Assembly: GCA_032718475.1 (NCBI GenBank)
Contig: JAUCBJ010006829.1
Span: 1-64,000, forward strand
Direction of reading: 5' to 3'
Origin: Nemertoderma westbladi
Lineage: Eukaryota; Xenacoelomorpha; Nemertodermatida; Nemertodermatidae
DNA length: 64,000 bases
Made by a program: the position numbers and the translations under genes. Positions 47,066-58,911 of this stretch are shown here, piece after piece. Position 1 is the stretch's first letter, and every line of letters starts with the position of its first letter. Below the pieces are notes generated by a model. It did no database searches, was not told where the DNA came from, and saw only the letters and a list, made by a program, of their open reading frames with translations.

Positions 47066-48007
47066 TTGGGATTTATTAGCCCAGTTATATTGATTGCTCG
47101 GAGTTTAGTACAACAAATGTGGCTTGAAAACCACTCATGGGACGATCCACTTAAGGGAGAATTATTAAAGAAGTGGATGAAATGGGAAGATTCTCTACCA
47201 GCCATCGAGAACTTTATAATTTCCCGTTCATATTTTGGTCATGTTCTCCCTACGTATTCCTATCAACTCCATGTGTTTGGAGACGCCAGCGATATGGGAA
47301 TAGGTATAGTAGCCTACCTAAGAGTGGAAACTCCAGATGAAATCAAAGTCGCCTTGGTTACCTCTAAGGCATTGATAAACAACAAGTTGAAAGTTCCTCG
47401 AGCGGAGTTAAAAGCGGCTCTATACGCTACAGCCATCGGCCGGAATGTAACAGAACAGATCGACTATCCACTGGAGAAAACTGTCTATTGGACCGATGCT
47501 TTACTCGTGTTGGAGTATATAACCAATGAAGTCTGTCAGTTCAGCGTCTTCGTTACCAACAGAGTAGCTATTATACTCAGTCGCACGACGATGGATCAAT
47601 GGAGACATTGCCCCGGAACGCTCAATCCAGCAGACATCGCCTCCAGGGGAGCTACTCCACAAGAACTGGTAGATACTCCAGACTGGTTAGGTGGACCCGA
47701 CTTCCTCTACAAAGAAGAAGAAGAATGGCCTCCTCATCTTACTACGGCAGAGATCAGACAGGCCAAGGGAGCGGAGAAAGTCAAACCTAAAACTCGGGCG
47801 AGTAAATCGAAGTTATTCAAACCTATGGTAGATCTGTCTGTACTACATACTTCCGGAGACGACGCTTTGGATCAGAAACCCACAGCCATAAATAAGATTG
47901 GAAATCTGGAATACCAGACGTCTCGCAAGGACTCTCACCTCTCCTGCAGGGAGCGATACATCACTACAGTTCCTGGAATCGGCTCTGTAAAGCCGTTACA
48001 TATTTAA
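47066..48007 (+). pseudogene. pol: BEL-1 pol part 3: RNase H
   Basis: It has RNase H motifs HVFGDASDMG (Asp 73), RAELKAALYA, YWTDALLVLEY and NPADIASRG, giving the D-E-D-D set. It is in the same frame as parts 1-2. It ends at TAA 48005-48007 after a shift out of frame somewhere between about 47880 and 48060, because the integrase continues in another frame. Confidence 0.88.
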
Positions 48008-48069
48008 AAAGATGTTTTCATCATCACTACTCCGGGACGAAGACCAAAAGTGATACCGCTCCGCTGACA

Positions 48070-49152
48070 TTGGTGCAGGTCCATGTTGTTAAAGATCTTC
48101 CCAAATATAAGATATCCGACAGGTTTCTGAAGGAGAAGATCAGTTATCAGGAGCATGAAGAAACCAACAAGCAGATGCTGAGACTCCTACAATGCTATGA
48201 GGATTCCGATAAGTATTTCCTGTTGTTGAGAAATCCACAGATGCGCTTACGGGATCGTTTCTCTAGCACAATGATAGATGGGTTGATACGTGTTGGAGGA
48301 AGATTAACGAATGCTCCATTATCCTTTGACACTAAGTTTCCCATACTCATTAGAAATCTTGAAATACAAGTCAAGATGATTGTAGATGTTCACAGCAAAC
48401 TTTATCATGCTTGTAGAGAACGAGTTCTTAGCGAAATTCGAACTCGCTATTATTTTTATAAACCCCGTAGAGCTCTGAACCAAGTTCTTAGGAACTGCAT
48501 ACCCTGTAGGAAAGCATTCAGTAGGCCTTTAACACAGCGAGAGGCAGAATTACCTAGGGAAAGAGTAAGCTTCTATGAACCACCCTTTACTAATACCGGT
48601 GTAGATTTATTTGGCCCTATTGAAGTATATCGTGCTAGGACTATAGTCAAGAGATGGTGTGTCATCTTTGTTTGTATGACTTGTAGAGCTATCCATCTCG
48701 ATATGGTGAACGATTTATCTACCAACAGCTTCCTATTAAGCTTACGACGACAGATCGCTCGCTTTGGCACTAGTAACACGATGAGATCTGATAAGGGAAC
48801 AAACTTCATTGGTGCCAACAATGAAATCAAAGCTTACGTCAAAGATTGGAACCAAAGACAGGTGGACGATCAGCTAAGGGTAACAGCGTCTAGCTGGACC
48901 TTCAACGCCGCCGACGCCCCTTGGTGGGGAGGAAGTTGGGAGAGATTAATTAGAAGTGTGAAGACCGCATTTCACTTTATAGTGCCGTGCCGCGCGTATC
49001 TCACCGACGAACTTTTGCGGACGTTAATGGAGGAAATCGCCACCTATCTCAACGAGAGACCGCTTATGCCAGTCTCATCGAGTCCCGATTCCCTGGAAGC
49101 GCTAACACCCGCGCACTTCCTACTGAAGAAACCTGTAGCCATGCTCCCATGA
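48070..49152 (+). pseudogene. pol: BEL-1 pol part 4: integrase
   Basis: It has a zinc-binding region (H113 and C143/C146 with upstream His) and the DDE core: D179 in NTGVDLFGP, D241 in RSDKGTNF and E291 in GGSWERL. It is shifted relative to parts 1-3. It stops at 49150-49152, before the expected C-terminal domain; remnants of that domain (GDMVLTVDADLP) read in another frame near 49310-49345. The TTG shown at 48070 is just the edge of the open frame, not an authentic start. Confidence 0.88.
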
Positions 49153-49348
49153 TTGGAAATCACAGACGGAGACGAATACTGCCGGCAAACTTGGCAACTC
49201 ATGCAGTTGTTATCCCGTCGTTTCGCTGACCATTTCGAAAAACATTATCTGCCCACGCTACAACTTGGTTTGTAGCGTGGTTTGCGCAGCAAGAAAACGT
49301 CAGCGCTGGAGACATGGTCCTTACTGTGGATGCAGATCTTCCACGTAA

Positions 49349-49999
49349 GTGAATGAGTCCCGCCATCGCTATTACCCTGGACGCTCTTACGAGGGAGTTT
49401 ACGCGTTCCATCCTTACTTATTCGCGTCTGTTGAACAAAAAACACGCACACCGAGTTACGAACTAATGAAGCGTGTTGGTGAGTGTATTTCCACCAAATT
49501 TGTTCGAAAATATCTCAGGAACGTCAATCCTAACAATATTACTTCATACCATTTGATCAATTTCATCCGTCAAGACGCTGAGTATGGCGATTTATTTATC
49601 AACTCGCACCCTGAGTTACAGGAAGTATCTCGACGGCCCTACGAATATCGAGCCCGAGAACGCGAGCTGGAAAGAACCATTAAACCGAGGAAGTTTCTCA
49701 CCACTCACGGTCCACCTACCGCCATTGTCCAGACGACCCGTCAAGGACCCGTAGGAGCTGCTGTCCTAAGACGCGCCCTAAAGGCCGTTAGACCTCGCTC
49801 CACTGAAGTTGATATCGATCAACCAGGTACCTCGACCGGCGGATACACCGATCGTAATCCTAAACCTTCTGATGCAATTGTATTACACCCTTCACCCAGG
49901 AGTTACAGCCCTCCTAGTAAAGTGGCTCGCCCCAAAGAGAAAAGGACTCTTGCTAGCCTCAAAAAACTGCGTAAACGCCGTCCGCGTAAGAAAGACTAA
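49349..49999 (+). CDS. BEL-1 extra 3' ORF, basic, unrecognised
   Basis: An open frame of about 216 codons lies between integrase and the 3' LTR, the env/accessory position. It has no signal peptide or membrane helix. The N-terminal two-thirds look folded (YELMKRVGECISTKFVRKYL, YHLINFIRQDAEYGDLFIN). The C-terminus is disordered and very basic, ending KKLRKRRPRKKD, a likely nuclear localisation or nucleic-acid-binding tail. The first 20 residues could overlap a shifted integrase C-terminal domain. The start is uncertain. I recognise no family. Confidence 0.5.
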   Translation: MNESRHRYYPGRSYEGVYAFHPYLFASVEQKTRTPSYELMKRVGECISTKFVRKYLRNVNPNNITSYHLINFIRQDAEYGDLFINSHPELQEVSRRPYEYRARERELERTIKPRKFLTTHGPPTAIVQTTRQGPVGAAVLRRALKAVRPRSTEVDIDQPGTSTGGYTDRNPKPSDAIVLHPSPRSYSPPSKVARPKEKRTLASLKKLRKRRPRKKD

Positions 50000-50077
50000 C
50001 TGTTTAGAGTATTTTTATATTTTAGAAACTGTGATTTTTTATATTTTATAGACTTAAATCCCATTTTCTGGGAGCAG

Positions 50078-51261
50078 TGTAAAAGCTTTTGCGGAATTAG
50101 CCGGTTATTTTCCCCGCAAAGTACTCTGTAGTTGGTTTAACAGGCATAAAAGGCTGTATCCTTACTGTACTGGTGTTTTAGTGGACATACAAAGCCATTT
50201 CTTCTGTATGTGTACTTTAGCGGACATAATTAGCAATTCTATGACGCAATGCGCTAGATCCTCTTGAAACAGTGTAGTTACTATGACGACAGCTAACAGC
50301 TGAGCTGTACACGTGTAGCTTTTTCCTTGTTCTCTGATGTTTCTTTGTTCGGTCAACCAATCAGAGCGATTCTCCTGCTTTTTGTACAGAAACCTCCGGG
50401 AAATCGCGCAATACATTATGGGTCAATGTTTACATTTTGTCCTGAGCCCAGAAGACCGGCTTTTGGAATCTCTGTGTTATCAGTCTTTAGCCCAACATTA
50501 GTAGGCTTAATTATAGAACGTATATCTGTTATCGAATCATAACAAACCATATCATAACTCACTAAACATATCAATCAAACTTAACTTAACATTTTACTGC
50601 TATTTACTGTCGGTTATTCATTATATCTGTTGATGGAATATTATTATATTTGGAATACCGATAAATAATTACAAACCCTCAATCTTCTTGATATACTGAA
50701 GGTAAGAGAGACCGGTTACATATAACGATTGCGATTTACATTAAAGTGGTTTTGAAGTGAATCTAATGCTATTTCATAGGCACTACATGTATTGGCTGTT
50801 GTTCTCTTTATATGTGACTAAAATTAGTGAAGGTCGGCAGATCAGTGTGCAGCATTGTGCAGTATTGTGTATGATTGTGACTGATAACAAAGCATCTCCT
50901 AAAGAATGCGCCATATACGTGAATCTATAGCCATCCGTTGTGTCTAGTTTAAGTCATAACTCTGTTTACATATTTAGAGCGCCACGTCCTAAAGGAACTG
51001 TTAATATTTCCCGAAAGTGAATAATATTTGTCAGAGATTATATATTACGACCAGTCGAATAATACAGTAGGCCTACACCGCAATACGGTTAGGCTTCCGA
51101 ATCCAGTCTCCCGGGTATATCCAGCGGGTGAATGATCGCGCATAGACTGGCTTCGGCTAATGTAGTGTATCAAATACTCGTCATAGGCTAAAGACTATCT
51201 ATTATCTAGAAGACATCCCAATTTGGCAGGTTAAACTGCTAAAGGTCTGAAAGCGCGAACA
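50078..51261 (+). repeat. BEL-1 3' LTR (1184 bp)
   Basis: It matches the 5' LTR throughout and is preceded by a purine-rich GGGAGCAG. It is followed by the GAACC target duplication at 51262-51266. Confidence 0.95.
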
Positions 51262-51539
51262 GAACCTAAGCTTGGTACTTGTTGTTGCTTATTGCACTTT
51301 AACTGATTACATTGCGCTGTATTATTTAATAAAACAATTATCAGTGCCTTGAAGACAACTTATCAATATTGGCAATGTTTCTGCTAATGGGCTCCTTAGT
51401 CCTTCCATTTAGGTTCCTCACCTCTCTGTCCCTCATCATACCGTTTTTCTCTGCCATCCTGCCCTCTCACCTAATCGGTAGCGCCGTTCCAAGGCCCGCA
51501 TCAGATGAGGCACTAGTAATTATGATCTTAATTACTTAA

Positions 51540-51835
51540 TTTGGTTCTCCCTCATCAACTGGCTGAATATCTCCTCAGCCACCAACTCGTTTCCCTCATC
51601 CCTAATCATCGTTTCTTCTCCCTTTGAATGAATCTTCTTAATTAGTGGCCACTCCTACTTCTCATTGAGAAAGTGCGGTCCATGCTGCCACAACTCTTGC
51701 TTTTGCGAGAAAGCATGGTGTTCGATGCCTCTCGAGAGCAAGTCTGCTGGATTGTCATCCATTGAGTAGTAGTGCCACATATCCAAGTTAGTCGTCGCTC
51801 TTATTTCATCCATTTTATTTGCTATGAATATGGAG
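51540..51835 (-). pseudogene. Older BEL pol fragment (end of RNase H)
   Basis: On the minus strand it reads KMDEIRATT, then WHYYSMDDNPADLLSRGI, then LWQHGPHFLNEK with a stop. These align with the same segment of BEL-2 (MDEIRVTT, NPADLLSRGV, LWQHGPQFLSEK). It is a sister copy, probably the element into which BEL-1 inserted. It is cut at 51836 by the LINE tail. Confidence 0.75.
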
Positions 51836-51836
51836 T

Positions 51837-52449
51837 ATAATAATAATAATAATATAATTTACAAGAGCTATGTGCACTTGATGGGAGTGAACCCGTAACC
51901 AAAATACGTAGTCTTATAATAGAGTTTGTCAGTAGAGTTTGTGGTAGAAACGTTGGAGATCGGGATTTACAGGCAGGCAGTTGGAGCAAGAGCAGGTAAG
52001 TATCCAGGTGCAGGGTGAGAGTTCGTTGTATTTGGTCTTGAAAATGGTTGTTGGCTAGTCGTTGCAAGTGGTACCAGAAATTATAGGTTGATGAAGAGTG
52101 GCGAAGTAAGGGTAGAATGAATAGCTGCGGGAGGCGGGTCAAGGTGCAGGTTGTACTATTGGAAGATAGTTTAATGTAAGGCTTTCAGTTGAAGTCGTAC
52201 TTCTTGTTGAGAATAGCTGATAGTAGAAGGAGGTCATGCAGTTGTAGATATAGTGATAACAGCAGTAGTTTGAGTGCGGAAAGACATTCTTTGTTTGAGA
52301 GGAATTGAGTATCCATCTTGTTAACGATGTTGTAACTGCTCTATTATGAGAGTGTCCTTGTGGTTGGCGTACCAGCATTATGATGCGTAGGTTGCGATTA
52401 GGACGATTAGAGTTTTTTAAGTGTGTGGCTTTGCACATGTTGATGACTG
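51837..52449 (-). mobile_element. LINE 3' end, second copy
   Basis: It matches the reverse complement of 10366-11280 without the RTE insertion and ends at an (ATT)n tail (51838-51856 on +). It supplies the empty-site sequence proving the RTE insertion in the other copy. It is 5'-truncated at the BEL-2 LTR. Confidence 0.8.
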
Positions 52450-54408
52450 TGATGGGATCCTAGGAGGATCCCGGTTTATCCGGTTGTTGTAATTACGCGT
52501 CCCCGCCGTGTGTATGTGAAAAGATCGTTTTGAGAGTCCTGATGTTATTAATTCTCCGATATATGTATGATATAAACGTCAAATGGATATAGTGTATAGA
52601 ATGAGATAACTGATTAATTTACGGTATGTACTGAATACTAATAATGGCAGTAGACGGGGACAGTATTAGAAGTCACCGCTCTACCCTAGCTAACCGACTA
52701 ACAGAATGAAATAACTAACTACAATAACATGATGACAGGTAATATATATTGCACGGTTTGGCCATTGTTACAGTACCTAGCCGGTGCCTTCCCCCCATTG
52801 GCTAATAACCTTGTTGGCGCCCTTTGGAGTGTTTCCCCTCACTCCTTCTATTCTCTCTCTGTCAGGGGTATGGCCCCTGACCCCTATTGTGTGTTTCTCC
52901 TTCCCACTTTGTTGGGGTGGCACGAGGTAGGGTAATCAACCTCGTGGCCCCCAATATTGCTTAACAGCTTACTTTGTGGGGTGTTAGCGGAATTGGATAA
53001 GCTAACACTCCCCCCCATGCTATCTTCCCGGTGAGAAGATAGCATCCTCCTCAAGTGCGCTACAATTCCGTTGGATCCCGATCTAGTATCGGGTGTGGGG
53101 TGGGCCTATTTTCTCTCGGAGCTGGCTTTCCAGGCCGCTCCCTATGGGTATGATAATGCTACCCTGTTCGCCTGGCGTCCCATGTCGGGCCGATCGTGCG
53201 CTCCTCTCACACGATTTTTGTTTCACGACTTTCGCCCTGACTCTCCTCCACTCTCACCCTAACTCTCGCATACTCTCGGACCTCCTCGTCCCTCACTCCG
53301 CCTCTTACTTCTCCCCCCCCCCCCCACATTTGAATTGCGCCCACGCTCTCTCCACACTCCGCACTCCACGCTCTATTACTCATATCTCGCCCTATCTCAC
53401 CCTCTCGTTTCTGACGAGCCTCACCCCCCTTTTGTGCCGTCGCACTCAAGAAGTATGATGTCGTCAGCGTCTTGTCCGTGACTTACAGTACCATGGTCGA
53501 TTAGTCCCCAGTCCCAGTAGCTAATTGGAAAAGGTCGTGCTTGACCACGGTACGCACTTTATAATATACATACGTGATTTACTTATATAGTTATTATAAG
53601 GTTATTATTATCATATGTTATATTATATGCTCGTCTACATAACGCGCCTCATTCCCTCTCGGCCATTCTCCCCTGGCGACTTCTTCCAGTCGCTTCTCCC
53701 CTAATCTATTCACTTCCAACTTCCCCCATGTGATGTCTATCCAGACCTCCGAAGGCCATCTTGAAGGCTCTTCTGTAGTTCGGAGGTGATTCTAATATCC
53801 TTAATTTTTTTTATTTCAGATTTTGTGTTACTAACCCTACTTACCTTTCTGGCTACTATTTCTATGATATACTGTGCTCTCTTATCTCTTACTATACACT
53901 ATTTATACCCCCCTATCACTGATTCTTACTACCAACGGTGCTCTATGCACCCTCTTACTAACTAGTTCTACAACTAACTACTACTCTTACTAGCCGGTAC
54001 TACGTACCCCCCTACTAACTCCTCTAACTCTACTAACTATCGGTACTACGTACCCTCTTACTACTTCTCTAACTCTACTCTTACTAGCCGGTACTACGTA
54101 CCCTCTTACTACTCCTAACTCCACTAACTATCGGTACTACGTACCCTCTTACTAACTTCCAACTCTACTCTTACTAACCGGTACTACGTACCCTCCTACT
54201 AACTCCTCTAACTAACGGTACTACGTACCCTCTTACTACTTCTAACTCCACTAACTATCGGTACTACGTACCCTCTTACTACTTCTAACTAACTAACTCC
54301 ACTAACTATCGGTACTACGTACCCTCTTACTACTTCCAACTCCACTAACTATCGGTACTACGTACCCTCTTACTACTTCTAACTCCAACTCTCGGTACTA
54401 CATACCTC

Positions 54409-54450
<42 letters not shown>

Positions 54451-54600
54451 CTAACTCTCGGTATTACGTACCTCCTAACTAACTAACTAACTCTGACTCT
54501 AGGTACTACGTACCTTCTAACTAACTCCTAACTAACTAACTAACTCTAATTTTTATTTATTTTATTTTTATTTTATGTGTGGGAAGGGCATCTCGCCCTC
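52450..54600 (-). repeat. Putative 3' LTR of BEL-2 (about 2.15 kb)
   Basis: On the minus strand it starts TGCCCTTCCC directly after a purine-rich tract (GAGGGGGGTGGGATTGAGGG) that follows the BEL-2 integrase stop, and ends ATCCCATCA. TG...CA ends and the position suit an LTR. It holds strongly pyrimidine-rich stretches and a minisatellite at 53990-54530. There is no second LTR in the window for comparison. Confidence 0.45.
53990..54530. repeat. Irregular minisatellite with GGTACTACGTACC
   Basis: About a dozen occurrences of GGTACTACGTACC (5-bp arms, 3-base loop) are separated by CTAACT/CTTACT-rich spacers of about 35-50 bp. They merge into (CTAA)n runs near 54410-54440. It lies inside the putative BEL-2 LTR. 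Confidence 0.85.
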
Positions 54601-54656
54601 AATCCCACCCCCCTCAGTCCAAAACTTGGACGACTAAACTCCTCTCTAACTCCAAT

Positions 54657-55694
54657 CTAAGGTGCCCTTTCTAATAGACAGCATTTCCCTACAGCTCTCC
54701 TGTAGGTTTTTCTGTCCTTCGCACCTATCTTGCCACCTATCAGCACTTCTACCGATCGGACTCTTCCGTCCTCATCGGAGTAAGTGCCTACAACTCTAGC
54801 CAACCGCCACTGGTTGTTGATGATAGTATCATCCGTAACGATCACGAGATCTCCCACTCTTAACTCCCTATTCGTCTTCCTCCACTTGCTTCTTTTGTGA
54901 AGCGTGGGTAGGTATTCCTCAACCCACCTCCTCCAATACTCTGCGCTTATCGCTTTAGCGACTTTCCAACTCTGGCGGGAGTGTATGTCGTCTGGGTCTA
55001 CACCCCGCATATCGATGGTCGCTGGCCTTTCCATTAGAAAATGGCTGGGCGTCAGTACATCTAGTGACTCAGGGTCATCATTCTCCGGATATAGCGGTCT
55101 GCTATTAATGATACCCTCACACTTCGCAAGTACTGTTCTCAAGACGTCCTCCGTAACCATATGGGTGTTCATCAACTTCGTCATAAGACGCTTCGAACTA
55201 CCCACGAGTCTCTCGACGCATCCTAGCGTATGCGGTGCATACGGCATCCTCCTCTCCCACTTTACTTGTCGTCGTCTCATGGCTGCCCTGACTTCCTCCC
55301 CTTCCAAGATGTCCAAGGCCTCTGCCATCTCGTTCTCCGCTCCCACAAAGTTGGTTCCATTGTCGGAGTATATTACTGCGATCATCCCACCTTTGCGGTC
55401 TCTGAACCTTTCTAGAGCATTAATAAATGCTGATGCAGTTGCATCTTGGGCGAGTTCTATCCCTACCGCCCTCGTGTTGTTACATACGAAGATAATACCG
55501 TAGCGTTTCTCCGTGTGCCGCATCACTTTGATCTTTATCGGCCCGAACATGTCCACACCGCAATGCGTAAATGGCGGGTCGTGCTGTTTTACCCTACTCG
55601 CCGGTAGTGGCGCCATCTCCTGTATGGCTCGCTCCTTCTTCGCTCGTCGGCAGGTCTGGCACTGCCCCACTACCGCTTTTACCTTCTTCCTCAA
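54657..55694 (-). pseudogene. pol: BEL-2 integrase
   Basis: The open frame of 345 codons carries a zinc-binding C12/C15 pair and D48 (HCGVDMFGP). D111 (YSDNGTNF) and E161 (LGCVERLV) complete the DDE set. The usual Trp before the catalytic Glu is Val here. A complete C-terminal domain (GDLVIVTDD, RLARVVGTY, RVRSVEV) is present. An in-frame TGA at 55734-55736 separates it from upstream pol; the frame is otherwise shared. Confidence 0.85.
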
Positions 55695-55733
55695 CTGTTT
55701 GACCCAAAAGGTCCTCCGTATTTCCGTGAGGGT

Positions 55734-56985
55734 TCAGTTGGTGCCCCCGTGCAATATCGACTTGTGGGAGTCCCAGATAATCTGGTGGACTATTGGCGAT
55801 CCTGTGGGGATGATGATGGGTTTCGGTGGTACGACTATGCTGTTGTTGTGCACCACCCTAGAGTTCATCACTAGAATCCCGTCGTCATTGAGTTGTGGCG
55901 ACAGCGTGATCAGCTCGCTGTCCCGTCGAAGATGCTGTTGTTTACCGACGCGTTCCACCTCGTTGCCATAGTTCTTCCGTTGTTCATAGCGGATGACTGC
56001 TTTGGCCGCTCCTTTCAGAGCTATGGTTGTCCTGATCTTCTTGCCTTTGCCAACTCCCGTGAGGAAATTCCCGAAGGCTCTCCAGTACGCCACTAATTTC
56101 TTGGTCTTATACCAACTAGAGCTGTAGCTGAGGAGTTTATCCGTCAGGTTATCGCACAGTTCTTCTGTCTTAGGTTGCACGTCCCTTATCTCCCTCACCA
56201 TCTGGGAGTATATCTCTTCTCCCTCTGAATCTCCCTCTTCTCCCTCTGATACTGTTTCTCCCAAGCCCGGGTCCACCTTTCTCATAGGCGGCCAGGCCTC
56301 CTTTTCGCTCAGAAACTGTGGCCCGTGTTGCCACAATACCTCTTTTTTTAAGAAAGTGTGGCGTGCCACGCCCCTCGATAACAAGTCCGCTGGGTTCTCG
56401 TCTGTAGGGCAGTAGTGCCACCTTTCTAGTTCTGTCGTCACCCTTATTTCGTCCACTCTATTTGGACGAATATAGGGTATCGCGTTTTCTCGTTATGTAG
56501 CCAGCCAAGCACTACCATGGAATCCGTCCAGTAGTGTGTCTCCACTATGTTGGGAATAGCCTCCATTATGTAGGCTGTGGCCCTAACTCCTAGCCTCGCC
56601 GCTGTCAACTCTAGTTTGGGAACCGATGCCGAATCTGGTGGCGTTGACTTCGCCTTGCTGAAGGCAAGTCTGGGCTTGTGAGGCCCCTCTCGTTGTACTA
56701 AATAGAGTGCCGCTCCGTATACCTCTAGTGACGCATCGGAGAACATGTGCAGATCCAGGTTCGTCATGTCCCCATCCGGGAAATACACTCGCGGCATGCT
56801 GTATGTTCCCATCTTCTCCAAACCTTCTGTCCACTTACACCACTGTTTCTTGATCTCTTCTGGTACATCTACGTCCACTCATCCTTCAGTTTGTATACTC
56901 TCTTGAGTATCTGTTTCCCCGTGACTAATAGTGGGGATGCTAGGCCTAGGGGATCGTATATCCTTGCTCAATCACCTACATCGCC
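55734..56985 (-). pseudogene. pol: BEL-2 pol: connection and RNase H remnant
   Basis: From 56985 downward it has RIYDPLGLASPLL, then RNase H motifs HMFSDASLEVYG, VPKLELTAARLG, YWTDSMVVLGW and NPADLLSRGV. Breaks are a frame change near 56870, another near 56450, and the TGA at 55734. gag, protease and the RT palm are missing because an RTE LINE interrupts near 56985-56995; they may lie beyond the window. Confidence 0.8.
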
Positions 56986-56989
56986 CCGG

Positions 56990-58503
56990 GTCTATAGCAA
57001 TAGTGTTAACCGAAATTCTGTCCATCTTCAGGATTTTATCTCTGGAAATGGATTGTTTTCGGCTGGAACCCAGTTCAAGAAGCGAACTGGAAAGCTATGG
57101 ACTCATAGTGGACCCAGTGGTCACAAGTCCCAGATAGACCATATTCTGTTTCGTAGGAAATACAGGAGCTCTATACAAGACGGTAATGATTTACACTTCG
57201 ACCCTTCTCCAGTGATCACCGCCTTATTGTGGCCAAGGTAAGACTTAGTCTGCGTGCTAGCAGAACAACGAAATCTGCCTTGCCACGGCATGACTGGTCC
57301 TCTCTGTTGCAACAGCCAAGTGTGAGATCCAGCTTCACACTACAGCTGAGCAACAGGTATGAGGCTCTTGCCTCTGAGGCGGCAGATCACTGTGAGGGCT
57401 ATACTGCCTTTACAGAAGCAGTTAAGTTAGCAGCTGCAGAAACAGTTCCTGTATACCCTCGAAACAGGAAAAGGGCCCCCTGGACTGACAACAAAATTCA
57501 GAAGTGCCGAAATGACCTTCATAAGGCGCAGAAAGAGTCCCGACTCAAACAGACTACAGCGGCCAAGAATGCAGTTAAAGCTGCATCTAGGTCCCTGAAC
57601 AGGCAGTACTCTGTTAATCTACAGGAGCTAATAAACCAACAGGTTGATGCCATCAATGATGCTGACGACAGCAGGCAATCATCCCAGGCATGGAAATCGA
57701 TCAATCTGCTTACTGGGCGGAAAAGCCAACCAACCACCAAGGTTAAGGCTGAATCACCAGCCGATCGCCTCAATGGTTGGAAAGCCCACTTTGAAAAGCT
57801 CCTCAATAATGACAGGGTATTGCCTGATAACTTTATAGAAGTAAAAGTGTCTGAGTCTGTACTCCCAGATATTCCCATTGGCGATATCTCCTTTGCAGAA
57901 GTGAAGGCTACTGCAAAGAGCATTAAGACCAATCGTGCCAGTGGAGTAGATGGTGTTCCCCCTGAGTGCCTGAGTGCTAAAATACCTGAGTGTTTAAAGC
58001 TCATCTATCCCATCATAGTAGACATGTACCGTACAACAAGAGTCCCACAAGAAATGAAAACAAATAAGTTGGAGCCAGTTCCCAAGAAGGGCAACCTAAC
58101 ACTCTATGGTTCTTTTCGGGGAATCTCATTGATCTCGATTGCTGCAAAACTATACAATAGAATTCTATTAAATCGCATCAGGGATCCCATTGAGAGACTG
58201 CTACGTGGAAATCAGAATGGGTTCCGTAAAGGTCGTGGGACCATGGAGCCCATTTTGGCACTTAGAAGGATAATTGAAGAGTTATCAAAAAAGAAAGACA
58301 GGCATCTGGCTGTTATCTTTGTTGACTTCTTCAAGGCCTTTGATTCAGTCTCTCGCTCACGTATGTTCAGCATACTTTCATTATATGGGATTCCTGATGA
58401 AATTATTGCAGCAATCAGATCAGTATATGATGGTTCGACAACATTTGTGTCTACTGTTGACGGTGACACAGAACCATTTGAAGTGTTATGGGGCGTCCTC
58501 CAA
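56990..58503 (+). mobile_element. RTE-type LINE, endonuclease end and RT, interrupted
   Basis: The endonuclease tail reads LWTHSGPSGHKSQIDHILF with a frame change just before the SDH box near 57210. Then comes VRLSLRASRTT and an RT with GVDGVPPECL, FRGISLISIAAKLYNRILLN, GFRKGRGTMEP and VIFVDFFKAFDS (motif A). The frame 57229-58503 is open for about 425 codons. It ends at GVLQ, where RTE proteins normally continue toward the catalytic YADD, because BEL-3 is inserted at 58503/58504. It is 5'-truncated against BEL-2. The family is likely the same RTE clade as the short copies at 3.6, 5.5 and 10.6 kb. Confidence 0.8.
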
Positions 58504-58781
58504 TGTGCGGAATATACGCACACCAAATATATAAGTGCTGACTGTATCCATCAGTCAGCCTTCAGTCGAACATAATGCTGACTGCATCCGGCAGTCAGCT
58601 AAAGCAACAAGGAAAAAGGGTCAGCTGTCAGACAATACTAAAATATAATAATCTGCTGATCTGCTTGCTGGCTTGTCTCTCAAATAATAATCATCTGTCA
58701 GCACTGTACCGGTAGTAAACCTTCACCAAAAGAAGTATACAGTATAAAATAGTATAAATCTACTGTAATAACTTTATTACA
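58504..58781 (-). repeat. BEL-3 3' LTR (278 bp)
   Basis: On the minus strand it begins TGTAATAAAG after the purine tract GGGCGGGAGAA and ends ATTCCGCACA, giving TG...CA ends. The outer flank TCCAA (58499-58503) should be one copy of a 5-bp target duplication; the partner is outside the window. It contains two 8-bp-arm hairpins at 58537-58559 and 58577-58599. Confidence 0.75.
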
Positions 58782-58911
58782 TTCTCCCGCCCAAAAATAA
58801 TCAATTGGGTACAGTTGCAAATAATATACACTAAAATTATTAAAAACATCTTTCGTAAATAACAATTACTGAACAATACATATTAACTAACTACAAATCC
58901 GTCATTTGTTA

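Larger units (their letters stand above)
38589..51261 (+). mobile_element. BEL-1: complete 12.67-kb BEL/Pao LTR retrotransposon
   Basis: Two near-identical LTRs start TGTAAAAGC and end GCGAACA. They enclose gag, protease, RT, RNase H and integrase in BEL/Pao order, and the element is flanked by GAACC on both sides (38584-38588 and 51262-51266). The element is longer than the usual 6-10 kb because of a 2.1-kb leader, a 1057-codon gag and an extra 3' ORF. pol is broken by several stops and frame changes, so this copy is probably non-autonomous. No clear tRNA primer site was seen next to the 5' LTR. Confidence 0.95.
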
